From Sphaerulina vaccinii (lineage: Eukaryota > Ascomycota > Dothideomycetes > Mycosphaerellales > Mycosphaerellaceae), in NCBI GenBank assembly GCA_022570795.1, contig JAKUDP010000025.1, forward strand, positions 449,001 to 513,000: 64,000 nt of DNA, in the 5' to 3' direction. Below the pieces are notes generated by a model that did no database searches, had not been told where the DNA came from, and saw nothing but the letters and a program-made list of their open reading frames with translations. Every line of letters starts with the position of its first letter. The stretch's first letter is position 1. Of the stretch, positions 10,392 to 22,303 are shown piece after piece. The position numbers and the translations under genes are program-made.

Positions 10392-11580
10392 TACATGACA
10401 TTCGCCAAGTCTGCTCATTCTACGATGCCATACAAGCGGAGTGTTCGTTTCTGAGGCCCAAGGTCTATACTGGGCAGTTGCTGCGAAGTGGACAGTGATC
10501 ACAATGACATATCCCTTGAAGTTCGAATAGAATCTGTACAAGCAGACCAGAAGCGTGAAGGCTATTGGCATCCGAGCTGGGCGCGATAACCGGGTTGACA
10601 GCCAATGTAGCAATGTATATGGGTGGTACAAGGAGCATGCAATGTCGAGACAATTGGAACAATGATTGTGTCCCTTGCCGAGCTTAACAGGATGTAGACT
10701 GCTCTGGTAAGAACCGTAGATGGGACATTGCACTGCTCTAAGCGTGTTGGTAGAAGAATCTTGTAAGCTCGAGGCTGGATTGTGAGCAGCCTGCCTACGC
10801 GTTAAAAGGGCTCTGCAGAGCTATGTTAGTAGTACGCGAGAATCGACATCAGTACTCGAAGTATAACAGGACATCCCAGCACGAAACAGGACGATGCACT
10901 GCTGCGGTTCTACTGCTTCGAATCCAAGTGACAGAAACACCCGAACAGGTTGGAGACTCAGTTGATTCCATCCTCACTTCAGATTGTGGCTGTTTCTTTA
11001 GCGGATTCCCTGCTGCATTCCTGCCTCTTTTAGCGTATTGAAGATGCGGGTTTTGCCGGGGCTCTATAAGTGCAAAGTTGGGACCGATTCTGGAGCAAAG
11101 TGGGCTCCAAATGGGCTCTAATTATAACAATACTTTCTCCAGCTTAATTCACTGTTAGACTCCCAGGTGCTCCCTTCCTGGTAGCGCACCCGCCTACCAT
11201 AATAGGACCCCGAAAGCCTCAGTTTCTAGTGCTTTCAGTCTTGCCTCACTTTCCAACGTACCTGCTTCCAGTTTACCCTCACTTTCGCTTCGCAGCTTAT
11301 TGCGTGATCAGTCATGTGTAACCGATTACTGGTCCCCTTATTCTGCAGCACTATATGAACCCCTTCCACCCACCCTTCTTCATCCTCCTTTCTCTTACCA
11401 AACAACACCACGACCACAACACCTTTGCCTGTTCCAGGTGCCTTCATCACCTTTCACTGCCTTCAACAAAGCCTCCACCCTCCACAAAACTCGCAGAACA
11501 AAGGGTTTTATTGCCACTGATAGCCCCATTATTTACAGCACATCCACGGTCGCTAGTGCCACACCAGTACAGCATTGGAA
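10392..11580. other. Intergenic region, no gene seen
   Basis: About 1.2 kb lies between the transposon and the next gene. I see only short chance frames. The last 200 bp are pyrimidine-rich and probably contain the promoter and 5' untranslated region of the gene at 11581. Confidence 0.5.
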
Positions 11581-13213
11581 ATGCTTTCTCATACTGAAGC
11601 GAAGGCTAAGCAGCGGCAGCTAGCTCGCTTCAGAGAGAACAGAAGAATGGCCGAGCAGAAGATGGCGGCACTTGAGGACAAGAAGAAGTGGCTTGAAATG
11701 GAGCAGAAGCTCGAAGATGAGCTTAGAGTAGGTCGACTGCATTCCAATTTTCAGGATGAGCTAACGGATCTAGGAGCATGTCATCGATCTTACAAGCGAC
11801 AATGAGATGGATGATGCCAACATCAAGCAAGAAGTGAACGATAATTATGTCGAAACAGAGCAGCCACAAGATCTTCAGGATGTAGAGGGCCAGAGATCTG
11901 CTCCAAATGATGCTACTGCTGAACCAGAACCGCGCCCGGATGTCAGCTTGGCAAATCCCGGATTGCAACAGGCGTTGCGAAGTGAATCCAAGGGTTTCCT
12001 CAAGCAAGCTAGCCCTTATCTTCACAATAAGGATCAGGCACCTCCAGGTTTCTGTCAGCCAGCAACACCACAGTCAGGAAGCCTCAATCAGAGAGGCTCT
12101 GCAGCTATTACACCTCATCGAATTCGCAGACCCATTGTGGTGGGCTCCAAGTCCAAGGTCCGAAAGATCGCTCCAGCACTGCATCGCGATGTGCCTAGCA
12201 AGGAGTTCCCAACCATCATCTTCGACCCCAGGCACCCAATTGGCGAGATGCTCATCGAGCTGAGATGCAGATACTGCGGAGGAAACCTAAGCCGGGACTA
12301 TAAGTGGATCAGCGGCGCTAAAGGTATGAAGGCTCACATTGCGAGCTGCCATCCTGCTGAGCGGCTGCCTTCTCTTGAAGAGATCCCCGAACTCTGCGGG
12401 TATGGGAAACCATTTCCTGCTGCTAAGCAGAAACCAGCAGCTTCAGCGAATGCTAGAGGCAGAAAATTGCCCAAGATCCTGGTTTGGGGTGTTCCTAAAG
12501 ACTCCGCACCCAAGTACGCCAACAAGCGTAAAGCTACAGCTTTCGATGCAGCTGCAGACCATCGACCAACCAAGAAGCCAAAGGCTGATGAGAAGACTGG
12601 ATCAGCCAAGGTTCGATCGAAGGTTCCGCTCAAGGGTAAAGGTCCTGCCAACCATGGACTCAAGGGTGTCCTGAATCCCAGCGACAGCGACACAGAAGTG
12701 GACGACAGTGAGCTTGATGCTGATTACGAAGACAGTCTCAACCAGACCCAGCGACCTAGACGCGCTCTACCATTTCGACAGAGCAGACCGGCCACATTCG
12801 GCGATGACGCTGGCGACAACGACAGCGTGGTCTGCCAGGAATCGCATATTGTTCTTTCCATACCGTCGCGCCTTGACGCGATGCTGTGTAGTCGCAGCAG
12901 CAGGCCACCTCGGAAGCAGACTGAAGAAGGTGAGCCTGATGAGGACGAGGATGGCGAGCCATGGGATGGCCGGTCCAGAGCTAGGCGTCTCTCTGCAGGA
13001 TCGGTAGTACCAGGCGAGAGAGGAGAATTCCCAGTCGGCGCTTTCTCGTACTACACAGCCTACGGCAAGATTGGCCACCATGGCAGGGCTGATGAGGCAC
13101 GACCGAACTCCGCCGAGCCAGTGATGAGCGGAGGACTTGGAGATCAGCCTGTTACTGCAGCATTCGTTGCTCCAACTGCTAGGATGACGTCGCAGATGCC
13201 GGGCTCAGTCTAG
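11581..13213 (+). CDS. Nuclear protein with SUMO-interacting motif and C2H2-like finger
   Basis: The protein is 528 aa from two exons (11581-11727 and 11774-13213). They are separated by a 46-nt intron (GTAGGT...GGATCTAG, branch GCTAAC). The N-terminus is a charged, probably coiled helix (KQRQLARFRENRRMAEQKMA). The splice joins ELR to EHVIDLTSDNEMDD; VIDLT followed by acidic residues is a textbook SUMO-interacting motif at about residue 52. Near residue 205, CRYCGGNLSRDYKW leads to GMKAHIASCH, a C-x2-C...H-x4-H arrangement. Basic nuclear-localisation-like blocks (NKRKATAF, RPTKKPKAD) and a long disordered acidic tail follow. I do not recognise an orthologue. A SUMO-dependent nuclear role is inference. 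Confidence 0.78.
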
Positions 13214-13788
13214 GGAGGGTCAGGGATGGGAGAAGTCTGAAAGGCATGTCTTGATATGGTGATGATACGAGTACTACCCGGAGGTATGGTGAGGTTGGAG
13301 CAGGCTTCGATCTGACACATATCAGAGGAAGGACGGTCCTCGAGAGACCAGTCTAGGGATGTGAGAGTGTGGTATAGTGCTTGATTTTGACAGTAGCAAT
13401 GTTTTGCTTCTACTTCTCTCCATTCTGCAGTCCTCGATGACATTCGTAACCTCTGGCTGTTACCGGAAGAACATGTGGGTAGTCAGGTCTTGTCAACATG
13501 GTTGGCTATCAGGTTTGTGATAGCACGATGAGCTTCGAGACAACTCCGCAGCATAGTCGCCACGCTTCGAGCAGAAGTGAAGGTTGTTGGTGATTGTTGT
13601 GAGAGAAGTGATGGTCCGGGTTGCCGTGAAGTGAGAAGTGGACCCTTGTGTAGCTCAGAATGCACGGACTGCCAAGGAAATGCACTTTTTCGTGACTTTT
13701 CGGTGGGCTTTGCATCACAGATCTTCTTTTGCGGACATTGACATCTCTCTTCCCCAACCACCCACTTCCTCCTACAACACACATCAAT

Positions 13789-16390
13789 ATGGCGGACGAA
13801 GTATATGACGGTGCCATCGGCATCGATCTCGGAACCACCTACTCATGTGTCGCCAACTACGAGGGCGCCGGCGTTGAGATCATGTATGTTGAAGCTGGAA
13901 AAATGGCGAAATGCGGTCAAGGACGAGGACACCATTTTCTAACAGTCGCCATACAGCGCCAACGAGCAGGGAAGCTTCACCACTCCTTCCTTCGTCTCTT
14001 TCACCGCTGAGGAGCGTCTCATCGGTGAGGCCGCAAAGAACCAGGCTGCCATGAACCCAGAGAACACCGTCTTCGATGTCAAGTGAGTGCGCTCCCAATG
14101 CGCGGCGGAGGAGAACAGAAACTGATGGCAGAATAGGCGTCTCATTGGACGACGATTCGATGACCCAACAGTCAAGAAGGACATTGAGTCGTGGCCATTC
14201 AAGGTCGTCGAGGAGGGCGAGAACCAGCCAAAGGTCCAGGTCGAGTACCTCGGAGAGACCAAGACATTCTCTCCTCAGGAAATCTCCGCCATGGTCCTTG
14301 TCAAGGTGGGTGGCGAGCAGCTCATATCTGCAGTCTTCCACAGCTCAGCTCTAACAATGCGCAGATGAAGGAGGTTGCTGAGACCAAGCTCGGCAAGAAG
14401 GTCGAGAAGGCCGTCATCACTGTCCCAGCCTACTTCAACGACAACCAGCGTCAAGCTACCAAGGATGCCGGTTCCATTGCTGGCCTCAACGTCCTCCGTA
14501 TCATCAACGAGCCTACCGCCGCCGCTATCGCCTACGGTCTCGGTGCCGGAAAGTCCGACAAGGAGCGCAACGTCCTCATCTACGATCTTGGTGGAGGTAC
14601 CTTCGATGTGTCTCTCCTCAACATCCAGGGCGGTGTCTTCACTGTCAAGGCCACTGCTGGTGACACTCACTTGGGTGGTCAGGATTTCGACACCAACCTT
14701 CTCGATCACTTCAAGAAGGAGTTCCAACGCAAGACCAAGAAGGACATCTCCGGTGACCCACGTGCGCTCCGTCGTCTGAGAACTGCTTGCGAGCGTGCCA
14801 AGCGTACTCTGTCCAACGGTACCCAGACCACCATCGAGATCGACTCCCTCTTCGACGGCGAGGACTTCAACGCCAACATCACCCGTGCTCGTTTCGAGGA
14901 CATCAACAGCAAGGCTTTCAACGGCACCATCCAGCCAGTCGAGCAGGTCCTTAAGGACGCCTCGATTGAGAAGAGCAAGGTTGACGAGATTGTGCTCGTT
15001 GGTGGATCTACTCGTATTCCACGGATACAGAAGCTCCTCAGCGACTTCTTCAATGGCAAGAAGCTCGAGAAGAGCATCAACCCTGATGAGGCTGTTGCTT
15101 ACGGTGCCGCCGTCCAGGCTGGTATCCTTTCTGGCAAGGCCACTTCCGCCGACACTGCCGACCTCCTGCTCCTCGATGTCGTCCCATTGTCGCTCGGTGT
15201 CGCCATGGAGGGCAACATCTTTGCTCCTGTTGTCCCACGTGGACAGACTGGTGAGTTCATACACATTCTGATATCATTGAATACATGCTAACATTGACGC
15301 AGTGCCAACTATAAAGAAGTACGTCCAAGCGCTCTCGCTAACCTTCCCTCCCCTCGCACATGCACTTTTCCCATTTTCCCGCACAGAACTTCTCTCGACG
15401 TTGGCGTCTCCTGGAATGAGCCTCGAGGACTTCACGAGCGCCTGGTCAAAGTCCAAATCTCGGAGAGTCTTCACCAGGCCAACATTCGCCAGCAGCACTA
15501 TCGCTTTGACACCGCACCCGTCGACCACGCGTTCATCGAGCACCTCCGGCCTACATTTCCAGGCCATCATGTTTTGGAGATGTCAGCACGCGACGCTGGA
15601 TTTCGCCCAGATCACTACACCACATCACAGCACATCACACATTGTCTACAGCAGCTAACATCTCTTCTTCTACAGGCGCACATTCACCACAGTTGGTGAG
15701 TTACATCTAACATCAATTGCTTCCGTACTCTTACTGACTTCTTCACAGCCGACAACCAACAGACCGGTATGCTCTCGCCTAATCCTCATCCTCTTGGTCT
15801 TACTGACATCTTCATACAGTCCAATTCCCTGTCTTCCAGGGTGAACGAGTGAACTGCGAGGACAACACCTCGCTCGGAGAGTTCACGCTCTCGCCAATTC
15901 CCCCGAGTTCGTGCAATCTTTCCCCACACTCTTTTCAGCACATACTGACCCCATTACAGTGAAAGCCGGAGATGCCGTCCTTGAGGTCGTGTTCGAAGTC
16001 GATGTCAACGGTATCCTGAAGGTCACCGCCACCGAGAAGTCCTCCGGACGTTCCGCCAACATCACCATCTCCAACTCCGTCGGCAAACTCAGCTCTGGCG
16101 AAATCGAGAAGATGGTTGAAGATGCAGCTAAGTTCAAAGACTCTGATACGGCATTCAGCAAGAAGTTCGAGTCGAGACAACAATTGGAGAGCTACATCAG
16201 CAGGGTCGAGGAGATTGTCTCCGACCCTACGATGAGCATGAAGCTCAAGCGTGGACAGAAGGAGAAGATCGAGAGCGCCCTGTCTGAGGCCATGGCACAG
16301 CTCGAGATCGAGGACGCCAGCAGCGATGATCTCAAGAAGAAGGAGCTCGCACTGAAGCGTGTTGTCACCAAGGCCATGTCTACCCGATAA
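13789..16390 (+). CDS. SSB1: Ribosome-associated Hsp70 chaperone SSB
   Basis: This is a cytosolic Hsp70 that binds nascent chains at the ribosome with the RAC complex. Nine exons give 615 aa (yeast Ssb1 is 613): 13789-13883, 13957-14082, 14137-14305, 14365-15250, 15303-15318, 15676-15695, 15749-15766, 15820-15906 and 15960-16390. The actin-like ATPase starts at AIGIDLGTTYSC. IYDLGGGTFDVS and LVGGSTRIPRIQ follow. The substrate-binding start [20 protein letters not shown] is assembled from three consecutive exons of only 16, 20 and 18 nt. SSB identity, not SSA, is supported by the ERVNCEDNT segment, by the absence of a C-terminal EEVD, and by the ending LALKRVVTKAMSTR. One donor (15907) is GTTCGT. 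Intron 5 (15319-15675) is 357 nt, far longer than its neighbours. Confidence 0.95.
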
Positions 16391-16943
16391 GCGCCTCACA
16401 CATCTACTTTTGGGTCATCATGTTCCGGCGTTTTGCGTGCGAGCTGGGAGACGAAGAAGTATGCTGGGCAGGGCGCCTATCGTGCTTGGATCTCTCATCG
16501 ACACGCATAGTATAGATCACTAGCAATGACGGGAATGCACGGCTGGCAAAAGCGAGATTGATGTATGATCAGCATTCGAGGTCAAAAGAATGCCACGCAG
16601 CGAATGTTTGTCAGTAGCTATGAAAATGAGACTTGCAACGATCAACTACTATACAACTACTTCTCCGATTCTCATCTCATCGATCTCATCTATCTCCTAC
16701 AATGCTGCACACGACCCATGTTGGCATGCTCCAATCAGAACCCTGCACTGTGCATGTGAAGCGAAAGCTGCACTTTTTCAATCTTGGCAGGGACAAGCTT
16801 TCTTTCTACCGTCATCGAACATTACTCAAGTATTGCTACAGCTATAGCTATTATGCTTGAAGCGGTGTGCTTTCCCAAGTCAACCTCATGTTGAGCTCAA
16901 TTGACTCTTGACCCAGCTTCCCACGACAACCGAGTCCATCACA
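16391..16943. other. Intergenic region between SSB and the phosphotransferase gene
   Basis: The stretch holds the SSB 3' end and the promoter of the next gene. It has no coding segment that I can support. Confidence 0.5.
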
Positions 16944-18297
16944 ATGGCAAATAAGAGTACGTGGCAGAAGTCGCGAGCCGCGTACACGAAGTCTAAATAT
17001 CAAAAGGAGCTATACTGAACATATGACAGAGTTCCCAGCAACTGGAGCATTATCAGAAAATGGACTTAAGCATTTCAAGACGTACAAGTACTCCTCGGTG
17101 GATCTGTCTCCGATATCAAACTACATACTTCGACACTATGTACATCTCCCACCCTCATCCATTGCCATCAGGACAATGCATACTGATACAGAATAGTGGA
17201 ACTTCTGCGTCGAATACCTCCCACTATGGCTCGCCCCAAACATGGTGACTCTCCTAGGCTTCTTCTTCATAATCGGCAACGTGGCCCTTCAACAACTTAC
17301 AGACCCAGACCTAGTTGGACCCCAACATTCCTGGTTCTACTACTCCTATGCCTTTGGAGTATGGGCTTATTCGACAATGGACAACATAGATGGCAAACAA
17401 GCTCGCCGAACAGGCACTTCTTCCGGACTGGGAGAACTTTTCGATCATGGGATTGATAGCTTGAACTGCACTCTTGCATCTCTACTAGAAGTATCAGCTA
17501 TGGGCCTGGGTCCTACACCACTAGGAGCCTTGACAGCATTTGTCCCTTGTTTGCCTATGTTCTTCTCCACTTGGGAGACATATCATACACATACACTGTA
17601 TCTGGGATATTTCAATGGACCTACTGAAGGACTCATGATTGCAAGCCTGATCATGTGGGCTTCTGGATACTATGGACCACATATATGGCACGAACCAATC
17701 GCACAAGTCCTGGGTAACGAGAAGTTACTGGGAACTTTGAGTGTGAAGGACATCTGGGCACCTCTGCTTCTAGTGGCCTTCTTCGTGGCGCATCTCCCGG
17801 GTTGTGTGAGCAATGTCGTGCAAGCAAGGAAAGCTAAGGGTTTGCCTATTGCGCCTGTCTTCTTGGAGTGGAGTCCTATGGTACTGTTCTGTGGATGTCT
17901 GGTCGGTTGGCTGGGCTCACCTTATTCGACACTTCTTCGAGACAACCACTTATGTCTCCTCTGCTTGACACTTTCGACTGTGTTTGGCAGACTCACAACA
18001 AAGATCATTTTGGCACATCTCACACGACAGCCTTTCCCATACTGGACTGCACTTCTGGCACCACTAGTCGGAGGAGCGGTACTGGTCAACTTGCCGTATC
18101 TGGGTTTCCAGCCAGTATCAGCGGAACTGCAACTGTACTATCTCTGGGCCTACTTCATCTTCAGCACAGTCGTGTATGGGAGATGGGCATACGTGGTCTG
18201 CACAATCATTTGTGACTTTCTTGGGATACAGTGTTTGACAATTCCAGAAGAGAAGTGGAAAGCGCTACAGAGAGAGAAAGATGCAAAGACAGCGTAG
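16944..18297 (+). CDS. EPT1: Choline/ethanolamine phosphotransferase
   Basis: This integral ER/Golgi enzyme transfers phosphocholine or phosphoethanolamine from its CDP form to diacylglycerol, the last step of the Kennedy pathway. The exons are 16944-16956 (13 nt), 17030-17139 and 17197-18297, giving 407 aa (yeast Cpt1/Ept1 are about 390). The CDP-alcohol phosphotransferase signature DG-x2-AR-x8-G-x3-D-x3-D is complete, beginning DGKQARRTGTSSGLGELFDH at about residue 100. Multiple hydrophobic segments cover the rest (for example WAPLLLVAFFVAHL). The N-terminal motif GLKHFKTYKYSSVDLSPISN matches the family start. Sequence alone does not separate CPT1 from EPT1, so the symbol is the broader choice. 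Confidence 0.92.
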
Positions 18298-18639
18298 AAA
18301 GACTGTGCTGCCAGTCGTCATGATACAGCTTGTACATAGAAGTTGGACGTCACGAGATAGAAGGCGTCGCAGGTCCCAGGTCTGCGAATAGATGTGCTAC
18401 CTGCTAGTGAGCTCTCGCTCCTTGTCGCACAGCATTTACTTCACGGAATCTGAGTAGCCTGATTTGATAGAGCTAAGCATTGATGGTGGATGTGAAATAA
18501 GGAAAGTGAGGTGAGAAAGGAAACGAGTACGAGCGATGAGTTGTGATATGTGATCTGAGAAGGTGACTGAGGTGAAGAGAAGGCGAACAAGGCATTGAGG
18601 GCAGTGAGCGGACCGCCAAGAGCAGGCGGAGCGAAGGGA

Positions 18640-18999
18640 TCGTGCCTCCCGTGCGGAATAGGCTTGTCTCAACCATTTCCTCGAACAACATATGCATGTT
18701 TCAACCCACACATACAGGTTACAAAACATAAACCAGCGCGTGGCTTCTCCCCCTTGATGGCCGTAGCATTGACGCTACACAGCATGTCCTCGACACTTAG
18801 CGATCGATGGCTATATGAACGCTCGTTCGTGAGCAGACAGATAAGGTGCTCATCGACATCTTTCGACAGCGGCAAGCTTTACAGGACTGGAGACCTCGGA
18901 CGACTGCGTCAGAATGGGACCAGTGAGACTCTGCGCAGCATCTGTTTTCTAGGAAAGATCACCCAAGAGATGGCTGAGAAGACGATGCAGCCCTTCTGA
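18640..18999 (+). pseudogene. Relic of an NRPS-like adenylation domain
   Basis: A frame open through this stretch contains PARGF, then about 38 residues later SGKLYRTGDLGRLRQNGT, and after a short insertion ICFLGK. In adenylate-forming domains of fungal non-ribosomal peptide synthetases the order is ARGYL, 35-40 residues, LYRTGDL.R...DGT (core motif A7) and FLGRKDTQVK (A8). The order and spacing fit, but the residues between are not recognisable and the frame ends at 18999. It is therefore a decayed fragment and not a working gene. Other adenylate-forming enzymes share A7, so NRPS is likely but not proven. Confidence 0.5.
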
Positions 19000-19639
19000 A
19001 AGAACGCAATGCCAGAGGCTCGAGCACTATCGCTGCAGATGTTGCCAATCGCTAAGCGCTTGTCGCGGGTCATATCATCTTAGACAGCACAGAGCGGGAA
19101 ACATGTCTCGCGAGCATCTACAAACAGTAAGATCTACCGGTATCAGAACATTCTTGCAGGACTGATTCGAGTAAGTTCTGGCAGTACTGTAAGGCTCAGG
19201 ATCGAGTTTCGCTCCTGTACGACTGGAAACTCTTCGTGACCTTACCTGTTATGTCAGCTCGATTGGCGGTGTTACTAAGCAATCAAACTAGATTTTTGAG
19301 GTTGTTGTGACTCAATTACCTGCAATGTGACGACTCTTAAGTTTCTCCAGCTATGATAGAGACTCTTTTCAGCAACAAGTTCGCTCAGTCAAGCACTGTT
19401 CTCGCCGTCAGATGTTACACGTAGGAAAGGCAGTGAAGGTAGAAGAATGGACCTCGATTGCTTACTGATGGCGTCCGACGAAGAAGGCTGGCTATCCGTT
19501 ACCACATCAAACTCGCCTGCGTCTACCAGTGATCAAAGCTGTCACCGATGTTACGCGACCCTGTTCAAGCTATCTACGGAACTGAGCACCAGGTGTTCGG
19601 AAAGTTCAAGCGCGAGGAGACTCCTGGGAGTCCCGAGGT

Positions 19640-19835
19640 CCACCAAGACAACCCTGCCTCTTTCTTCAGACGTGGATGACTTCATCCCTCGCACGATCCC
19701 GGCTTTCATCCTATGGGCCATAGCATAGACTCAGCACAATCCATGTGTCTGCCACAGTGCTGAGCAGCAGCGGTTTTCTTCAATTGTCTGGCAGAACAAG
19801 CTACGAGATCTTTGTATCCATCCCCAGGAACAAGA
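19640..19835 (+). pseudogene. Possible thiolation-domain remnant
   Basis: In one frame the DNA reads DNPASFFRRG followed by a stop. About 40 bases further it reads MGHSIDSAQ, then AVFFNCLAE. Carrier proteins read D-x-FF-x-x-GG-(H/D)-S-I-x-A-x-x-L and then a GI.FTV.EIF-like helix. The match is suggestive only, and needs frameshifts, but it sits at the right side of the adenylation relic. Confidence 0.22.
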
Positions 19836-21515
19836 CTCAGCAAGTAAAACGACCTGGCTATCCAATTGCTCAGGAGCCTGGCTCCCACGTTATCAGAGAC
19901 TCCCCATCTCGCAGGACAGCGAACTTCCTGACCAAGTCTGACTGCATCTAGCAGAAGTAGTAATCAGTGCAGACTCAAGTATGCAACGAGATGCTTTCAC
20001 GCTGAAGCGGGTCAGAGCGCAGACAGGGGCGACCATTACATGTCTGTGTGAAGAGAAGGATCATGGTTCAGGGTGTACATGACTTCAATTGTGTCACGGA
20101 TTTGTACGAAAGTGAATGCGTGCACGCGGCTGACCACGTCCATGCGCAAGAAGATCAGAGCACAGACAGGGACGGCGGCGCATCCGTGAAGAACACCATT
20201 ACGACCGAAAAGCTATGTCAAGCCTCGCGCTCATATCGTCACCTTCATAGGCTACCACGTGCAAGAACAGCACGTATGGCGTGATTGTGCCTGATCAAGC
20301 TCCGACGGGCATACCGAGGGCCACCATAACATTGTAAGGCGTCGGCTCTAGCAAACTGTCTTGGTGTGCTACCGCTTTCGCTCAACAGCGGGTCTTGTTA
20401 CATTGTGCTTGGTCCAAAGTGAAGGCCGACCCCAAGTTGGGATATGAGGATGTTCGCCCGCTACGCAGGGAGTGACTGCCTCGTGGCAAGCCATCAGATG
20501 CCGGAAACTTGTTATATGCCAAGGTTATCACTGTTGACGCGCGAGTGCTGGGTCATTATGCCTCTAGACTCTCGACCCGACGATCAGGGAGCGTTTCTTA
20601 CCTTCGCTCACATGCCAAGATATTGGACGCTTCTTAAATATACGTCGCCGCTAACGCCGCAGGGAATGAAGAATTACTCCTGTTCTTTCATGTGGTCGCT
20701 CTCCTCCTTCCTGGCGCCTACATCTCGGGAGGAACTTTCCAGCGATTGGGTGCCTACTGAAGGAAGTGAAAAGAGTGCAGAGTGTGGCCGCTATGCTGAC
20801 TTGGCATAATGGATCATTTCATAGGCCTTGAGCCTCTGAAACGCTTGCGCTTTTGTGCCTTGGTCATGAAATTGGCGATCTCTACGTTGATCAATATGTC
20901 TGACTCGTAACAGTCCGCGAGTCGCTGTGCAGCCCCGTTTGGGCTCGTTTAGTCTTGTGGGGACGATCTGCTATGGCCACATAGCTGTATCTCTAATGTT
21001 GTCGCTTGCGAGTGCTCTGAGCTGTAGCCGAATACAACATCGCTGCCTTGGCCCTGGGTAAGTGTCTGAGCACATCTCCCCACGCCCGGTAAATCACGCT
21101 CATACGATGACCATGGAGGACTGCTTGAAAGTAACAGCGGCAGTTGCTTGGACATGCTTGACTGAGCATACCGCAGTAATGACCCCCACGGTACTAGATA
21201 TCGTGATATGAATGGTAGCACCGACTAGGGCGGTGGCATGGTACTGAGCTTAAATCAGTTGGTTCCCACCACGCCCTCCTGAGCTCCATCGTTGTCCATG
21301 CTATTCAGAGCATCAACAGGGCAAGTGTGAAGAGCCAGGCGGGGAATTGAGGAGGCAGACGGCGATTGAGGATGGCTACCATTTGGGTATAAGTAGGAGT
21401 GTCGAAGCTGCCAGTCCTCAGTCCATTCTGCCACATCTGCACCGAACAGCTCAGTAAAGGTTCCTCGTCTGCACATCACTCCCAGAGTCGCAAAGCCTCC
21501 CAATCTACCACCAAG
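19836..21515. other. Gene-free degenerate region
   Basis: No intact gene is visible here. Together with the stretch from 18300 it makes a 3.2-kb gene desert. Base composition is not strongly AT-rich. The last 100 bp contain the promoter of the secreted protein gene, including a TATA-like GGTATAAGTAGG near 21388. Confidence 0.5.
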
Positions 21516-22303
21516 ATGCAATTCTCCAGAGCTTTCCTCTTGAGCACTCTTGCTCTCGCAACAGCCGCCCCTTCGGACCTGGCCAGAAAGAACGCGGCGC
21601 CCCAGGCTGTGGACGAGGGCGAACTCGTTGCGGAGGCGTTGACATACGGAGTCAATGGACCAACAAAGGTAAATCGCACCCAAGGAATGACAGTGCGCGA
21701 GCTCATGTGATGAAGAAATCCAACGCTCTAGAGCCGCGATCCGCGGACCACGCGCTTGAGAAGCGTTTCGGTCCTATCGCTATAGCCCTGATCAAGGTCG
21801 TCGCCGGACAGTTCATCGCAGGTGTAGCAAAGCTTGGCGTTGATGCTGCGAAGGCCGCTCTCGACCCACAGGCACCTGACTTCAAGGACTTCGACGACGC
21901 TCGTAGACACTCCACGCCAGAGATGGCCCATGATATGTACAAGAAGAAGGGCGACGCGGGCGTCAAAGGTGAGTCCACCCACAAATTCTTTCTGTCCGGA
22001 CCTTACTGACCGTTTCGTCTTTTTGCGTTCAGGTATTGCTTGCTTTAACGGTCCATACCAGTGGGCTGCAGGCAGCAAATACGAGGGTCCAGCCAATATC
22101 AAGTTCAAGTGGGATATGTATAACACTGACTATGACTGTTTTGAGCTGTGGCAAGGTGCTTTTGTCGAGAATAAAGGCGATGGTGGATATGAGAATGTAA
22201 GTACCCGAGCCTCTTTATCAAACTGGACTTCCCGTACTGACAGTTTGCAAAGATCGCTTATTGGGGCATATGCAAAGCCGAAAGAGGTGGCTACCAGTGC
22301 TAG
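21516..22303 (+). CDS. Secreted DUF7888-like protein
   Basis: The predicted protein is 209 aa from exons 21516-21668, 21716-21968, 22033-22196 and 22244-22303. It starts with a signal peptide (MQFSRAFLLSTLALATAAP) and has a Kex2-type site (ALEKRFG). The C-terminal half has four cysteines. Its core, NTDYDCFELW and NKGDGGYENFAKIAYWGICK, resembles the DCF...DGDGGY-NL-Y...C...C pattern that I associate with the DUF7888 family of fungal secreted proteins; this is recall and not a search. The last two introns have canonical signals and are required for the GGYEN-FAKIAYW junction. The first intron (GTAAAT to GATGAAG, 47 nt) is the least certain. The protein could be an effector or antimicrobial; its function is unknown. 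Confidence 0.68.

Noticed and set aside
14275..15264. A 329-codon open frame on the minus strand antisense to the SSB gene
   Set aside because: It is a mirror of strongly biased codon use in a highly expressed Hsp70 gene; its composition (Leu/Val/Glu/Asp strings) is typical of antisense shadows and no splice or start context supports it.
15302..15658. A 118-codon frame within the long SSB intron
   Set aside because: It begins with the SSB exon itself and is simply intron read-through; no independent start or family.
18300..21500. Repeat-induced point mutation as the cause of the gene desert
   Set aside because: The stretch is not strongly AT-rich or TpA-biased by eye, so RIP is not evident; decay by ordinary mutation is enough.
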